Of a stretch of DNA of 64,000 nt, positions 34,829 to 47,400 are shown piece after piece; the first letter of the stretch is position 1, and each line of letters begins with the position of its first letter. The DNA lies in NCBI GenBank assembly GCA_963932145.1, contig OZ010611.1, positions 57,607,292 to 57,671,291 on the forward strand, in the 5' to 3' direction. The translations under genes were made by a program, and so were the position numbers. Source of the DNA: Acanthosepion lycidas. Lineage: Eukaryota; Mollusca; Cephalopoda; Sepiida; Sepiidae. A model generated the notes under the pieces. It saw only the letters and a list, made by a program, of their open reading frames with translations. It was not told the origin of the DNA and did not search any database.

Positions 34829-36232
34829 TTGAAATTATTTTGCATTCTAATTCATAGAAATGGTGTAGCGTGCAATGGTGTCGTCTCATACAACTGTGAG
34901 TTAGTAGAAAAATTTGTGGGCACAAAATGGGTGGTCAGTGTCTTATTCTCTTCTGTTTGTGCCTTGTCTTTAGCTTTTTCTTCTATATTTAACATTATGT
35001 AGAGGCAAGGCCCCCCTCGAAATCTGGAATGAAATTTTTTTTCTTTATAATTCATAGAAATGGAGTAGCGTGGAATGGTGTCGTCTCATACAACTGTGAG
35101 TTAGTAGAAAAAATTTGTGGGCACAAAATGGGTGATCAGTGACTTATTCGCTTCTGTTTGGGCCTTGTCTTTACCTTTTTCTTCTATATTTAACATTATG
35201 TAGAGGCAAGGCCCCCCTCTAAATCTGGAATGAAATTATTTTTCATTCTAATTCATAGAAATGGTGTAGCGTGCAATGGTTTCGTCTCATACAACAGTGA
35301 GTTAGTAGAAAAAATTTGTGGGCACAAAATGGGTGATCAGTGTCTTATTCGCTTCTGTTTGGGCCTTGTCTTTACCTTTTTCTTCTATATTTAACATTAT
35401 GTAGAGGCAAGGCCCCCCTCTAAATCTGGAATGAAATATTTTTTCTTTATAATTCATAGAAATGGAGTAGCGTGCAATGGTGTCGTCTCATACAACTGTG
35501 AGTTAGTAGAAAAAATTTGTGGGCACAAAATGGGTGATCAGTGTCTTATTCTCTTCTGTTTGTGCCTTGTCTTTAGCTTTTTCTTCTATATTTAATATTA
35601 TGTAGAGGCAAGGCCCCCCTCTAAATCTGGATTGAAATTATTTTGCATTCTAATTCATAGAAATGGAGTAGCGTGCAATGGTGTCGTCTCATACAACTGT
35701 GAGTTAGTAGAAAAAATTTGTGGGCACAAAATGGGTGATCAGTGTCTTATTCTCTTCTGTTTGTGCCTTGTCTTTACCTTTTTCTTTTATATTTAACATT
35801 ATGTAGAGGCAAGGCCCCCCTCTAAATCTGGATTGAAATTATTTTTCATTCTCATTCATAGAAATGGAGTAGCGTGCAATGGTGTCGTCTCATACAACTG
35901 TGAGTTAGTAGAAAAAATTTGTGGGCACAAAATGGGTGATCAGTGTCTTATTCTCTTCTGTTTGTGCCTTGTCTTTAGCTTTTTCTTCTATATTTAATAT
36001 TATGTAGAGGCAAGGCCCCCCTCTAAATCTGGATTGAAATTATTTTGCATTCTAATTCATAGAAATGGAGTAGCGTGCAATGGTGTCGTCTCATACAACT
36101 GTGAGTTAGTAGAAAAAATTTGTGGGCACAAAATGGGTGATCAGTGTCTTATTCTCTTCTGTTTGTGCCTTGTCTACCTTTTTCTTTTATATTTAACATT
36201 ATGTAGAGGCAAGGCCCCCCTCTAAATCTGGA
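34829..36232 (+). repeat. HOR-3 unit 2 (7 monomers, 1404 bp)
   Basis: It has the first seven members of the full 10-monomer unit, in order, including the ATGGTTTCG/CAACAGTG member and ending with the CCTTGTCTACC member. It then passes straight to the first member of the next unit. The last three members (CTGTTATGCC; GTCATCTCATAC; GGAATGAAATTTTTTTTC) are absent. The junction is in register with the monomer. Confidence 0.92.
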
Positions 36233-38237
36233 TTGAAATTATTTTGCATTCTAATTCATAGAAATGGTGTAGCGTGCAATGGTGTCGTCTCATACAACTG
36301 TGAGTTAGTAGAAAAATTTGTGGGCACAAAATGGGTGGTCAGTGTCTTATTCTCTTCTGTTTGTGCCTTGTCTTTAGCTTTTTCTTCTATATTTAACATT
36401 ATGTAGAGGCAAGGCCCCCCTCGAAATCTGGAATGAAATTTTTTTTCTTTATAATTCATAGAAATGGAGTAGCGTGGAATGGTGTCGTCTCATACAACTG
36501 TGAGTTAGTAGAAAAAATTTGTGGGCACAAAATGGGTGATCAGTGACTTATTCGCTTCTGTTTGGGCCTTGTCTTTACCTTTTTCTTCTATATTTAACAT
36601 TATGTAGAGGCAAGGCCCCCCTCTAAATCTGGAATGAAATTATTTTTCATTCTAATTCATAGAAATGGTGTAGCGTGCAATGGTTTCGTCTCATACAACA
36701 GTGAGTTAGTAGAAAAAATTTGTGGGCACAAAATGGGTGATCAGTGTCTTATTCGCTTCTGTTTGGGCCTTGTCTTTACCTTTTTCTTCTATATTTAACA
36801 TTATGTAGAGGCAAGGCCCCCCTCTAAATCTGGAATGAAATATTTTTTCTTTATAATTCATAGAAATGGAGTAGCGTGCAATGGTGTCGTCTCATACAAC
36901 TGTGAGTTAGTAGAAAAAATTTGTGGGCACAAAATGGGTGATCAGTGTCTTATTCTCTTCTGTTTGTGCCTTGTCTTTAGCTTTTTCTTCTATATTTAAT
37001 ATTATGTAGAGGCAAGGCCCCCCTCTAAATCTGGATTGAAATTATTTTGCATTCTAATTCATAGAAATGGAGTAGCGTGCAATGGTGTCGTCTCATACAA
37101 CTGTGAGTTAGTAGAAAAAATTTGTGGGCACAAAATGGGTGATCAGTGTCTTATTCTCTTCTGTTTGTGCCTTGTCTTTACCTTTTTCTTTTATATTTAA
37201 CATTATGTAGAGGCAAGGCCCCCCTCTAAATCTGGATTGAAATTATTTTTCATTCTCATTCATAGAAATGGAGTAGCGTGCAATGGTGTCGTCTCATACA
37301 ACTGTGAGTTAGTAGAAAAAATTTGTGGGCACAAAATGGGTGATCAGTGTCTTATTCTCTTCTGTTTGTGCCTTGTCTTTAGCTTTTTCTTCTATATTTA
37401 ATATTATGTAGAGGCAAGGCCCCCCTCTAAATCTGGATTGAAATTATTTTGCATTCTAATTCATAGAAATGGAGTAGCGTGCAATGGTGTCGTCTCATAC
37501 AACTGTGAGTTAGTAGAAAAAATTTGTGGGCACAAAATGGGTGATCAGTGTCTTATTCTCTTCTGTTTGTGCCTTGTCTACCTTTTTCTTTTATATTTAA
37601 CATTATGTAGAGGCAAGGCCCCCCTCTAAATCTGGATTGAAATTATTTTTCATTCTCATTCATAGAAATGGAGTAGCGTGCAATGGTGTCGTCTCATAAA
37701 ACTGTGAGTTAGTAGAAAAATTTGTTGGCACAAAATGGGTGATCAGTGTCTTATTCTCTTCTGTTATGCCTTGTCTTTAGCTTTTTCTTCTATATTTAAC
37801 ATTATGTAGAGGAAAGGCCCCCCTCTAAATCTGGATTGAAATTATTTTTCTTTATAATTCATAGAAATGGAGTAGCGTGCAATGGTGTCATCTCATACAA
37901 CTGTGAGTTAGTAGCAAAAATTTGTGGGCACAAAATGGGTGATCAGTGACTTATTCGCTTCTGTTTGGGCCTTGTCTTTACCTTTTTCTTCTATATTTAA
38001 CATTATGTAGAGGCAAGGCCCCCCTCTAAATCTGGAATGAAATTTTTTTTCTTTATAATTCATATAAATGGAGTAGCGTGCAATGGTGTCGTCTCATACA
38101 ACTGTGAGTTAGTAGATAAAATTTGTGGGCACAAAATGGGTGATCAGTGATTTATTCTCTTCTGTTTGTGCCTTGTCTTTACCTTTTCCTTCTATATTTA
38201 ACATTATGTAGAGGCAAGGCCCCCCTCTAAATCTGGA
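36233..38237 (+). repeat. HOR-3 unit 3 (10 monomers, 2005 bp)
   Basis: Full unit with all ten members. It shares TTTGTTGGCAC in the eighth member and CATATAAATGG in the tenth with unit 4 but not with unit 1, so units 3 and 4 are sister copies. A private difference is GTAGATAAAATTTG and CAGTGATTT near 38113-38150. Confidence 0.93.
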
Positions 38238-40242
38238 TTGAAATTATTTTGCATTCTAATTCATAGAAATGGTGTAGCGTGCAATGGTGTCGTCTCATAC
38301 AACTGTGAGTTAGTAGAAAAATTTGTGGGCACAAAATGGGTGGTCAGTGTCTTATTCTCTTCTGTTTGTGCCTTGTCTTTAGCTTTTTCTTCTATATTTA
38401 ACATTATGTAGAGGCAAGGCCCCCCTCGAAATCTGGAATGAAATTTTTTTTCTTTATAATTCATAGAAATGGAGTAGCGTGGAATGGTGTCGTCTCATAC
38501 AACTGTGAGTTAGTAGAAAAAATTTGTGGGCACAAAATGGGTGATCAGTGACTTATTCGCTTCTGTTTGGGCCTTGTCTTTACCTTTTTCTTCTATATTT
38601 AACATTATGTAGAGGCAAGGCCCCCCTCTAAATCTGGAATGAAATTATTTTTCATTCTAATTCATAGAAATGGTGTAGCGTGCAATGGTTTCGTCTCATA
38701 CAACAGTGAGTTAGTAGAAAAAATTTGTGGGCACAAAATGGGTGATCAGTGTCTTATTCGCTTCTGTTTGGGCCTTGTCTTTACCTTTTTCTTCTATATT
38801 TAACATTATGTAGAGGCAAGGCCCCCCTCTAAATCTGGAATGAAATATTTTTTCTTTATAATTCATAGAAATGGAGTAGCGTGCAATGGTGTCGTCTCAT
38901 ACAACTGTGAGTTAGTAGAAAAAATTTGTGGGCACAAAATGGGTGATCAGTGTCTTATTCTCTTCTGTTTGTGCCTTGTCTTTAGCTTTTTCTTCTATAT
39001 TTAATATTATGTAGAGGCAAGGCCCCCCTCTAAATCTGGATTGAAATTATTTTGCATTCTAATTCATAGAAATGGAGTAGCGTGCAATGGTGTCGTCTCA
39101 TACAACTGTGAGTTAGTAGAAAAAATTTGTGGGCACAAAATGGGTGATCAGTGTCTTATTCTCTTCTGTTTGTGCCTTGTCTTTACCTTTTTCTTTTATA
39201 TTTAACATTATGTAGAGGCAAGGCCCCCCTCTAAATCTGGATTGAAATTATTTTTCATTCTCATTCATAGAAATGGAGTAGCGTGCAATGGTGTCGTCTC
39301 ATACAACTGTGAGTTAGTAGAAAAAATTTGTGGGCACAAAATGGGTGATCAGTGTCTTATTCTCTTCTGTTTGTGCCTTGTCTTTAGCTTTTTCTTCTAT
39401 ATTTAATATTATGTAGAGGCAAGGCCCCCCTCTAAATCTGGATTGAAATTATTTTGCATTCTAATTCATAGAAATGGAGTAGCGTGCAATGGTGTCGTCT
39501 CATACAACTGTGAGTTAGTAGAAAAAATTTGTGGGCACAAAATGGGTGATCAGTGTCTTATTCTCTTCTGTTTGTGCCTTGTCTACCTTTTTCTTTTATA
39601 TTTAACATTATGTAGAGGCAAGGCCCCCCTCTAAATCTGGATTGAAATTATTTTTCATTCTCATTCATAGAAATGGAGTAGCGTGCAATGGTGTCGTCTC
39701 ATAAAACTGTGAGTTAGTAGAAAAATTTGTTGGCACAAAATGGGTGATCAGTGTCTTATTCTCTTCTGTTATGCCTTGTCTTTAGCTTTTTCTTCTATAT
39801 TTAACATTATGTAGAGGAAAGGCCCCCCTCTAAATCTGGATTGAAATTATTTTTCTTTATAATTCATAGAAATGGAGTAGCGTGCAATGGTGTCATCTCA
39901 TACAACTGTGAGTTAGTAGCAAAAATTTGTGGGCACAAAATGGGTGATCAGTGACTTATTCGCTTCTGTTTGGGCCTTGTCTTTACCTTTTTCTTCTATA
40001 TTTAACATTATGTAGAGGCAAGGCCCCCCTCTAAATCTGGAATGAAATTTTTTTTCTTTATAATTCATATAAATGGAGTAGCGTGCAATGGTGTCGTCTC
40101 ATACAACTGTGAGTTAGTAGAAAAAATTTGTGGGCACAAAATGGGTGATCAGTGTCTTATTCCTATCTGTTAGTGCCTTGTCTTTACCTTTTTCTTTTAT
40201 ATTTAACATTATGTAGAGGGAACGCCCCCCTCTAAATCTGGA
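38238..40242 (+). repeat. HOR-3 unit 4 (10 monomers, 2005 bp)
   Basis: A full unit again exactly 2005 bp long and nearly identical to unit 3. Divergence starts only in the last 80 bases (TATTCCTATCTGTTAGTGCC near 40160, then GAGGGAACGCC). HOR-3 ends here. Confidence 0.92.
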
Positions 40243-40787
40243 TTGAAATTATTTTTCATTCTAATTCATAGAAATGGTGTAGCGTGCAATGGTTTCGTCT
40301 CATACAACTGTGAGTCAGTAGAAAAAATTTGTGGGCACAAAATGGGTGATCAGTGTCTTATTCTCTTCTGTTTGTGCCTTGTCTTTAGCTTTTTCTTCTA
40401 TATTTAACATTATGTAGAGGCAAGGCCCCTCTCTAAATCTGGATTGAAATTATTTTTCATTCTAATTCATAGAAATGGACTAGCGTGCAATGGTGTTGTC
40501 TCATACAACTGTGAGTTAGTAGAAAAATTTGTGGGCACAGAATGGGTGATCAGTGTCTTATTCTCTTCTGTTTGTGCCTTGTCTTTACCTTTTTCTTCTA
40601 TATTTAACATTATGTAGAGGCAAGGCCCCCCTCTAAATCTGGAATGAAATAATTTTTCATTCTAATTCATAGAAATGGAGTAGGCTGCAATGGTGTCGTC
40701 TCATACAACTCTGAGTTAGTAGAAAAATTTGTGGGCACAGAATGGGTGATCAGTGACTTATTCTCTTCTGTTTGTACCTTGTCTTTA
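40243..40787 (+). repeat. B-type monomers between HOR-3 and HOR-4
   Basis: About three diverged copies with private words (GTGAGTCAGTAG, GGACTAGCG, GTAGGCTGCAATGG). Each aligns fully with the B consensus. No gene or insert. Confidence 0.85.
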
Positions 40788-41220
40788 GCAGTTTCTTCTA
40801 TATTTAACATTATGTAGAGGCAAGGCCCCCCTCTAAATCTGGATTGAAATTATTTTTCATTCTAATTCATAGAAATGGAGTAGCGTGCAATGGTGTCGTC
40901 TCATACAACTGTGAGTTAGTAGAAAAATTTGTGGGCACAGAATGGGTGATCAGTGCCTTATTCTCTTCTGTTTGTACCTTGTCTTTAGCATTTTCTTCTA
41001 TATTTAACATTATGTAGAGGCAAGGACCCCTCTAAATCTGGATTGAAATTATTTTTCATTCTAATTCATAGAAATGGAGTAGCGTGCCATGGTGTCGTCT
41101 CATACAACTGTGAGTTAGTAGAAAAATTTGTGGGCACAAAATGTGTGTTCAGTGTCTTATTCTCTTCTGTTTGTGCCTTGTCTTTACCTTTTTCTTCTAT
41201 ATTTAACATTATGTAGAGGA

Positions 41221-44200
41221 AGTTCCCCCTCTAAATCTGGATAGAAATTATTATTCATTCTAATTCATACAAATGGAGTAGCGTGCAATGGTGTCATCTC
41301 ATACAACTGTGAGTTAGTTGAAAAATTTGTGGGCACAAAATGTTTGATCAGAGTCTTATTCTCTTCTGTTTGTGCCTTGTCTTTAGCTTTTTCTTCCATA
41401 TTTAACATTATGTAGAGGCAAGGCCCTCCTCTCAATCTGGATTGAAATTATTTTTCATTCTAATTCATAGAAATGGAGTAGCGTGCAATGGTGTCGTCTC
41501 ATACAACTGTGAGTTAGTAGAAAAATTTGCGGGCACAAAATGGGTGATCAGTGACTTAATCTCTTCTGTTTGAGACTTGTCTTTAGCTTTTTCTTCTATA
41601 TTTACCATTATGTAGAGGCAAGGCCCCCCTCTAAATCTGGATGGAAATTATTTTTCATTCTAATTCATAGAAATGGAGTAGCGTGCAATGGTGTCGTCTC
41701 ATACAACTGTGAGTTAGTAGAAAAATTTGTGGGCACAAAATGTTTGATCATCGTCTTATTCTCTTCTGTTTATGCCTTGTCTTTAGCTTTTTCTTCTATA
41801 TTTAACATTATGTAGAGGCGAGGCCCCCCTCTAAATCTGGATTGAAATTATTTTTCATTCTAATTCATAGAAATGGAGTAGCGTGCAATTGTGTCATCTC
41901 ATACAACTGTGAGTTAGTAGAAAGATTTGTGGGCACAAAATGTCTGATCACAGTCTTTTTCTCTTCTGTTTGTGCCTTGTCTTTTGCTTTTTCTTCTATA
42001 TTTAACATTATGTAGAGGCAAGGCCCCCCTCTAAATCTGGATTGAAATTATTTTTCATTCTAATTCATAGAAATGGAGTAGCGTGCAATGGTGTCGTCTC
42101 ATAAAAATGTGAGTTAGTAGAAAAATTTGTGGGCACAAAATGGGTGATCAGTGAGTTATTCTCTTCTCTTTGTGCCTTGTCTTTAGCTTTTTCTTCAATA
42201 TTTAACATTATGTAGAGGCAAGGCCCCCCTCTAAATCTGGATTGAAATTATTATTCATTCTAATTCATAGAAATGGAGTAGCGTGCAATGGTGTCGCCTC
42301 ATACAACTGTGAGTGAGTAGAAAAATTTGTGGGCGCAAAATGTTTGATCAGAGACTTATTCTCTTCTGTTTGTTCCTTGTCTTTAGCTTTTTCTTCTATA
42401 TTTAACATTATGTAGAGGCAAGGCCCTCCTCTAAATCTGGATTGAAATTATTTTTCATTCTAATTCATAGAAATGGAGTAGCGTGCAATGGTGTCGTCTC
42501 ATACAACTGTGAGTTAGCAGAAAAATTTGCGGGCACAAAATGGGTGATCAGTGATTTATTCTCTTCTGTTTGAGCCTTGTCTTTAGCTTTTTCTTCTATA
42601 TTTAACATTATGTAGAGGCAACGCCCCCTTCTAAATCTGGATTGTAATTATTTTTCATTCTAATTCATAGACTTGGAGTACTGTGCAATGGTGTCATCTC
42701 ATACAACTGTGAGTTAGTAGCAAAATGTGTGGGCACAAAATGGGTGATCAGTGTCTTAATCTCTTCTGTTTGTGCCTTGTCTTTATCTTTTTCTTCTATA
42801 TTTAACATTATGTAGAGGCAAGGCCCCCCTCTAAATCTGGATTGAAATTATTTTTCATTCTAATTCATAGAAATGGAGTAGCGTGCAATGGTGTCGTCTC
42901 ATACAATTGTGAGTTAGTAGAAAAATTTAGGTGCACAAAATGGGTGATCAGTGTCTTATTGTCTTCTGTTTTTGCCTTGTCTTTAGCTTTTTCTTCTATA
43001 TTTAACATTATGTAGAGGCAACGCCCCCTTCTAAATCTGGATTGTACTTATTTTTCATTCTAATTCATAGAATTGGAGTAGTGTGCAATGGTGTCGTCTC
43101 ATACAACTGTGAGTTAGTAGCAGAATTTGTGGGCAAAAAATGGGTGATCAGTGTCTTATTCTCTTCTGTTTGTGCCTTGTCTTTAGCTTTTTCTCCTATA
43201 TTTAACATTATGTAGAGGCAAGGCCCTCCTCTAAATCTGGATTGAAATCATTTTTCATTCTAATTCATAGAAATGGAGTAGCGTGCAATGGTGTCGTCTC
43301 ATACAACTGTGAGTTAGTAGAAAAATTTGCGGGCACAAAATGGGTGATCAGTGATTTATTCTCTTCTGTTTGAGCCTTGTCTTTAGCTTTTTCTTCTATA
43401 TTTAACATTATGGAGAAGGCAAGGCCCTCCTCCAAATCTGGATTGAAATTATTTTTCATTCTAATTCATAGAAATGCAGTAGCGTGCAATGGTGTCGTCT
43501 CATACAACTGTGAGTTAGTAGAAAAATTTGTTGGCACAAAATGGGTGATCAGTGTCTTATTCTCTTCTGTTTGTGCCTTGTCTTTACCTTTTTCTTCTAT
43601 ATTTAAAATTATGTAGAAGCAAGGGCCCCTCTAAATCTGGATTGAAATTATTTTTCATTCTAAGTCATAGAAATGGAGTAGCATAAATGATGTCGTCTCA
43701 TACAACTGTGTGTTAGTAGAAAAATTTGTGGGCACGAAATGTTTGATCAGAGACTTATTCTCTTATGTTTGTGCCTTGTCTTTAGCTTTTTCTTCTATAT
43801 TTAACATTATGTAGAGGCAAGGCCCCCCCCTCTAAATCTGGATTGAAATTATTATTCATTCTAATTCATACAAATGGAGTAGCGTGCAATGGTGTCATGT
43901 CATACAACTGTGAGTTAGTAGAAAAATTTGTGGGCACAAAATGTTTGATCAGAGTCTTATTCTCTTCTGTTTGTGCCTTGTCTTTAGCTTTTTCTTCTAT
44001 ATTTAACATTATGTAGAGTCAAGTCCCTCCTCTAAATCTGGATTGAAATTATTTTTCATTCTAATTCATAGAAATGGTGTCACGTGCAATGGTGTCGTCT
44101 CATACAACTGTGAGTTAGTAGAAAAATTTGCGGGCACAAAATGGGTGATCAGTGATTTATTCTCTTCTGTTTGAGCCTTGTCTTCAGCTTTTTCTTCTAT

Positions 44201-44420
44201 ATTTAACATTATGTAGAGGCAAGGCCCCCCTCTAAATCTGGATTGAAATTATTATTCATTCTAATTCATACAAATGGAGTAGCGTGCAATGGTGTCGTCT
44301 CATACAACTCTGAGTGAGTAGAAAAATTTGTGGGCACAAAATGTTTGATCAGAGATTTATTCTCTTCTGTTTGTACCTTGTCTTTAGCAGTTTCTTCTAT
44401 ATTTAACATTATGTAGAGGA
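41221..44420 (+). repeat. HOR-4 unit 1 (16 monomers, 3200 bp)
   Basis: It starts at the word GAAGTTCCCCCTC with GGATAGAAATTATTATTC. Members in order include CTCAATCTGG; TTTACCATTATG with GGATGG; GCAATTGTGTCATC with ATGTCTGATCACAG; CATAAAAATGTG; GTGTCGCCTC; GTTAGCAG; GGCAACGCC with GATTGTAATT; GATTGTACTT; TTTTTCTCCTATAT; TGGAGAAGGCAAGG; GCAAGGGCCCC with TAGCATAAATGATG; GTCATGTCATAC; GAGTCAAGTCCC with GTGTCACGTG; and GTCTTCAGC. This variant order is the signature of HOR-4. Confidence 0.9.
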
Positions 44421-47400
44421 AGTTCCCCCTCTAAATCTGGATAGAAATTATTATTCATTCTAATTCATACAAATGGAGTAGCGTGCAATGGTGTCATCTC
44501 ATACAACTGTGAGTTAGTTGAAAAATTTGTGGGCACAAAATGTTTGATCAGAGTCTTATTCTCTTCTGTTTGTGCCTTGTCTTTAGCTTTTTCTTCCATA
44601 TTTAACATTATGTAGAGGCAAGGCCCTCCTCTCAATCTGGATTGAAATTATTTTTCATTCTAATTCATAGAAATGGAGTAGCGTGCAATGGTGTCGTCTC
44701 ATACAACTGTGAGTTAGTAGAAAAATTTGCGGGCACAAAATGGGTGATCAGTGACTTAATCTCTTCTGTTTGAGACTTGTCTTTAGCTTTTTCTTCTATA
44801 TTTAACATTATGTAGAAGCAAGGCCCCCCTCTAAATCTGGATTGAAATTATTTTTCATTCTAATTCATAGAAATGGAGTAGCGTGCAATTGTGTCATCTC
44901 ATACAACTGTGAGTTAGTAGAAAGATTTGTGGGCACAAAATGTCTGATCACAGTCTTTTTCTCTTCTGTTTGTGCCTTGTCTTTTGCTTTTTCTTCTATA
45001 TTTAACATTATGTAGAGGTAAGGCCCCCCCTCTAAATCTGGATTGAAATTATTTTTCATTCTAATTCATAGAAATGGAGTAGCGTGCAATGGTGTCGTCT
45101 CATAAAAATGTGAGTTAGTAGAAAAATTTGTGGGCACAAAATGGGTGATCAGTGAGTTATTCTCTTCTCTTTGTGCCTTGTCTTTAGCTTTTTCTTCAAT
45201 ATTTAACATTATGTAGAGGCAAGGCCCCCCTCTAAATCTGGATTGAAATTATTATTCATTCTAATTCATAGAAATGGAGTAGCGTGCAATGGTGTCGCCT
45301 CATACAACTGTGAGTGAGTAGAAAAATTTGTGGGCGCAAAATGTTTGATCAGAGACTTATTCTCTTCTGTTTGTTCCTTGTCTTTAGCTTTTTCTTCTAT
45401 ATTTAACATTATGTAGAGGCAAGGCCCTCCTCTAAATCTGGATTGAAATTATTTTTCATTCTAATTCATAGAAATGGAGTAGCGTGCAATGGTGTCGTCT
45501 CATACAACTGTGAGTTAGCAGAAAAATTTGCGGGCACAAAATGGGTGATCAGTGATTTATTCTCTTCTGTTTGAGCCTTGTCTTTAGCTTTTTCTTCTAT
45601 ATTTAACATTATGTAGAGGCAACGCCCCCTTCTAAATCTGGATTGTAATTATTTTTCATTCTAATTCATAGAATTGGAGTACTGTGCAATGGTGTCATCT
45701 CATACAACTGTGAGTTAGTAGCAAAATGTGTGGGCACAAAATGGGTGATCAGTGTCTTAATCTCTTCTGTTTGTGCCTTGTCTTTATCTTTTTCTTCTAT
45801 ATTTAACATTATGTAGAGGCAAGGCCCCCCTCTAAATCTGGATTGAAATTATTTTTCATTCTAATTCATAGAAATGGAGTAGCGTGCAATGGTGTCGTCT
45901 CATACAATTGTGAGTTAGTAGAAAAATTTAGGTGCACAAAATGGGTGATCAGTGTCTTATTGTCTTCTGTTTTTGCCTTGTCTTTAGCTTTTTCTTCTAT
46001 ATTTAACATTATGTAGAGGCAACGCCCCCTTCTAAATCTGGATTGTACTTATTTTTCATTCTAATTCATAGAATTGGAGTAGTGTGCAATGGTGTCGTCT
46101 CATACAACTGTGAGTTAGTAGCAGAATTTGTGGGCAAAAAATGGGTGATCAGTGTCTTATTCTCTTCTGTTTGTGCCTTGTCTTTAGCTTTTTCTCCTAT
46201 ATTTAACATTATGTAGAGGCAAGGCCCTCCTCTAAATCTGGATTGAAATCATTTTTCATTCTAATTCATAGAAATGGAGTAGCGTGCAATGGTGTCGTCT
46301 CATACAACTGTGAGTTAGTAGAAAAATTTGCGGGCACAAAATGGGTGATCAGTGATTTATTCTCTTCTGTTTGAGCCTTGTCTTTAGCTTTTTCTTCTAT
46401 ATTTAACATTATGGAGAAGGCAAGGCCCTCCTCCAAATCTGGATTGAAATTATTTTTCATTCTAATTCATAGAAATGCAGTAGCGTGCAATGGTGTCGTC
46501 TCATACAACTGTGAGTTAGTAGAAAAATTTGTTGGCACAAAATGGGTGATCAGTGTCTTATTCTCTTCTGTTTGTGCCTTGTCTTTACCTTTTTCTTCTA
46601 TATTTAAAATTATGTAGAAGCAAGGGCCCCTCTAAATCTGGATTGAAATTATTTTTCATTCTAAGTCATAGAAATGGAGTAGCATAAATGATGTCGTCTC
46701 ATACAACTGTGTGTTAGTAGAAAAATTTGTGGGCACGAAATGTTTGATCAGAGACTTATTCTCTTATGTTTGTGCCTTGTCTTTAGCTTTTTCTTCTATA
46801 TTTAACATTATGTAGAGGCAAGGCCCCCCCCTCTAAATCTGGATTGAAATTATTATTCATTCTAATTCATACAAATGGAGTAGCGTGCAATGGTGTCATG
46901 TCATACAACTGTGAGTTAGTAGAAAAATTTGTGGGCACAAAATGTTTGATCAGAGTCTTATTCTCTTCTGTTTGTGCCTTGTCTTTAGCTTTTTCTTCTA
47001 TATTTAACATTATGTAGAGTCAAGTCCCTCCTCTAAATCTGGATTGAAATTATTTTTCATTCTAATTCATAGAAATGGTGTCACGTGCAATGGTGTCGTC
47101 TCATACAACTGTGAGTTAGTAGAAAAATTTGCGGGCACAAAATGGGTGATCAGTGATTTATTCTCTTCTGTTTGAGCCTTGTCTTCAGCTTTTTCTTCTA
47201 TATTTAACATTATGTAGAGGCAAGGCCCCCCTCTAAATCTGGATTGAAATTATTATTCATTCTAATTCATACAAATGGAGTAGCGTGCAATGGTGTCGTC
47301 TCATACAACTCTGAGTGAGTAGAAAAATTTGTGGGCACAAAATGTTTGATCAGAGATTTATTCTCTTCTGTTTGTACCTTGTCTTTAGCAGTTTCTTCTA

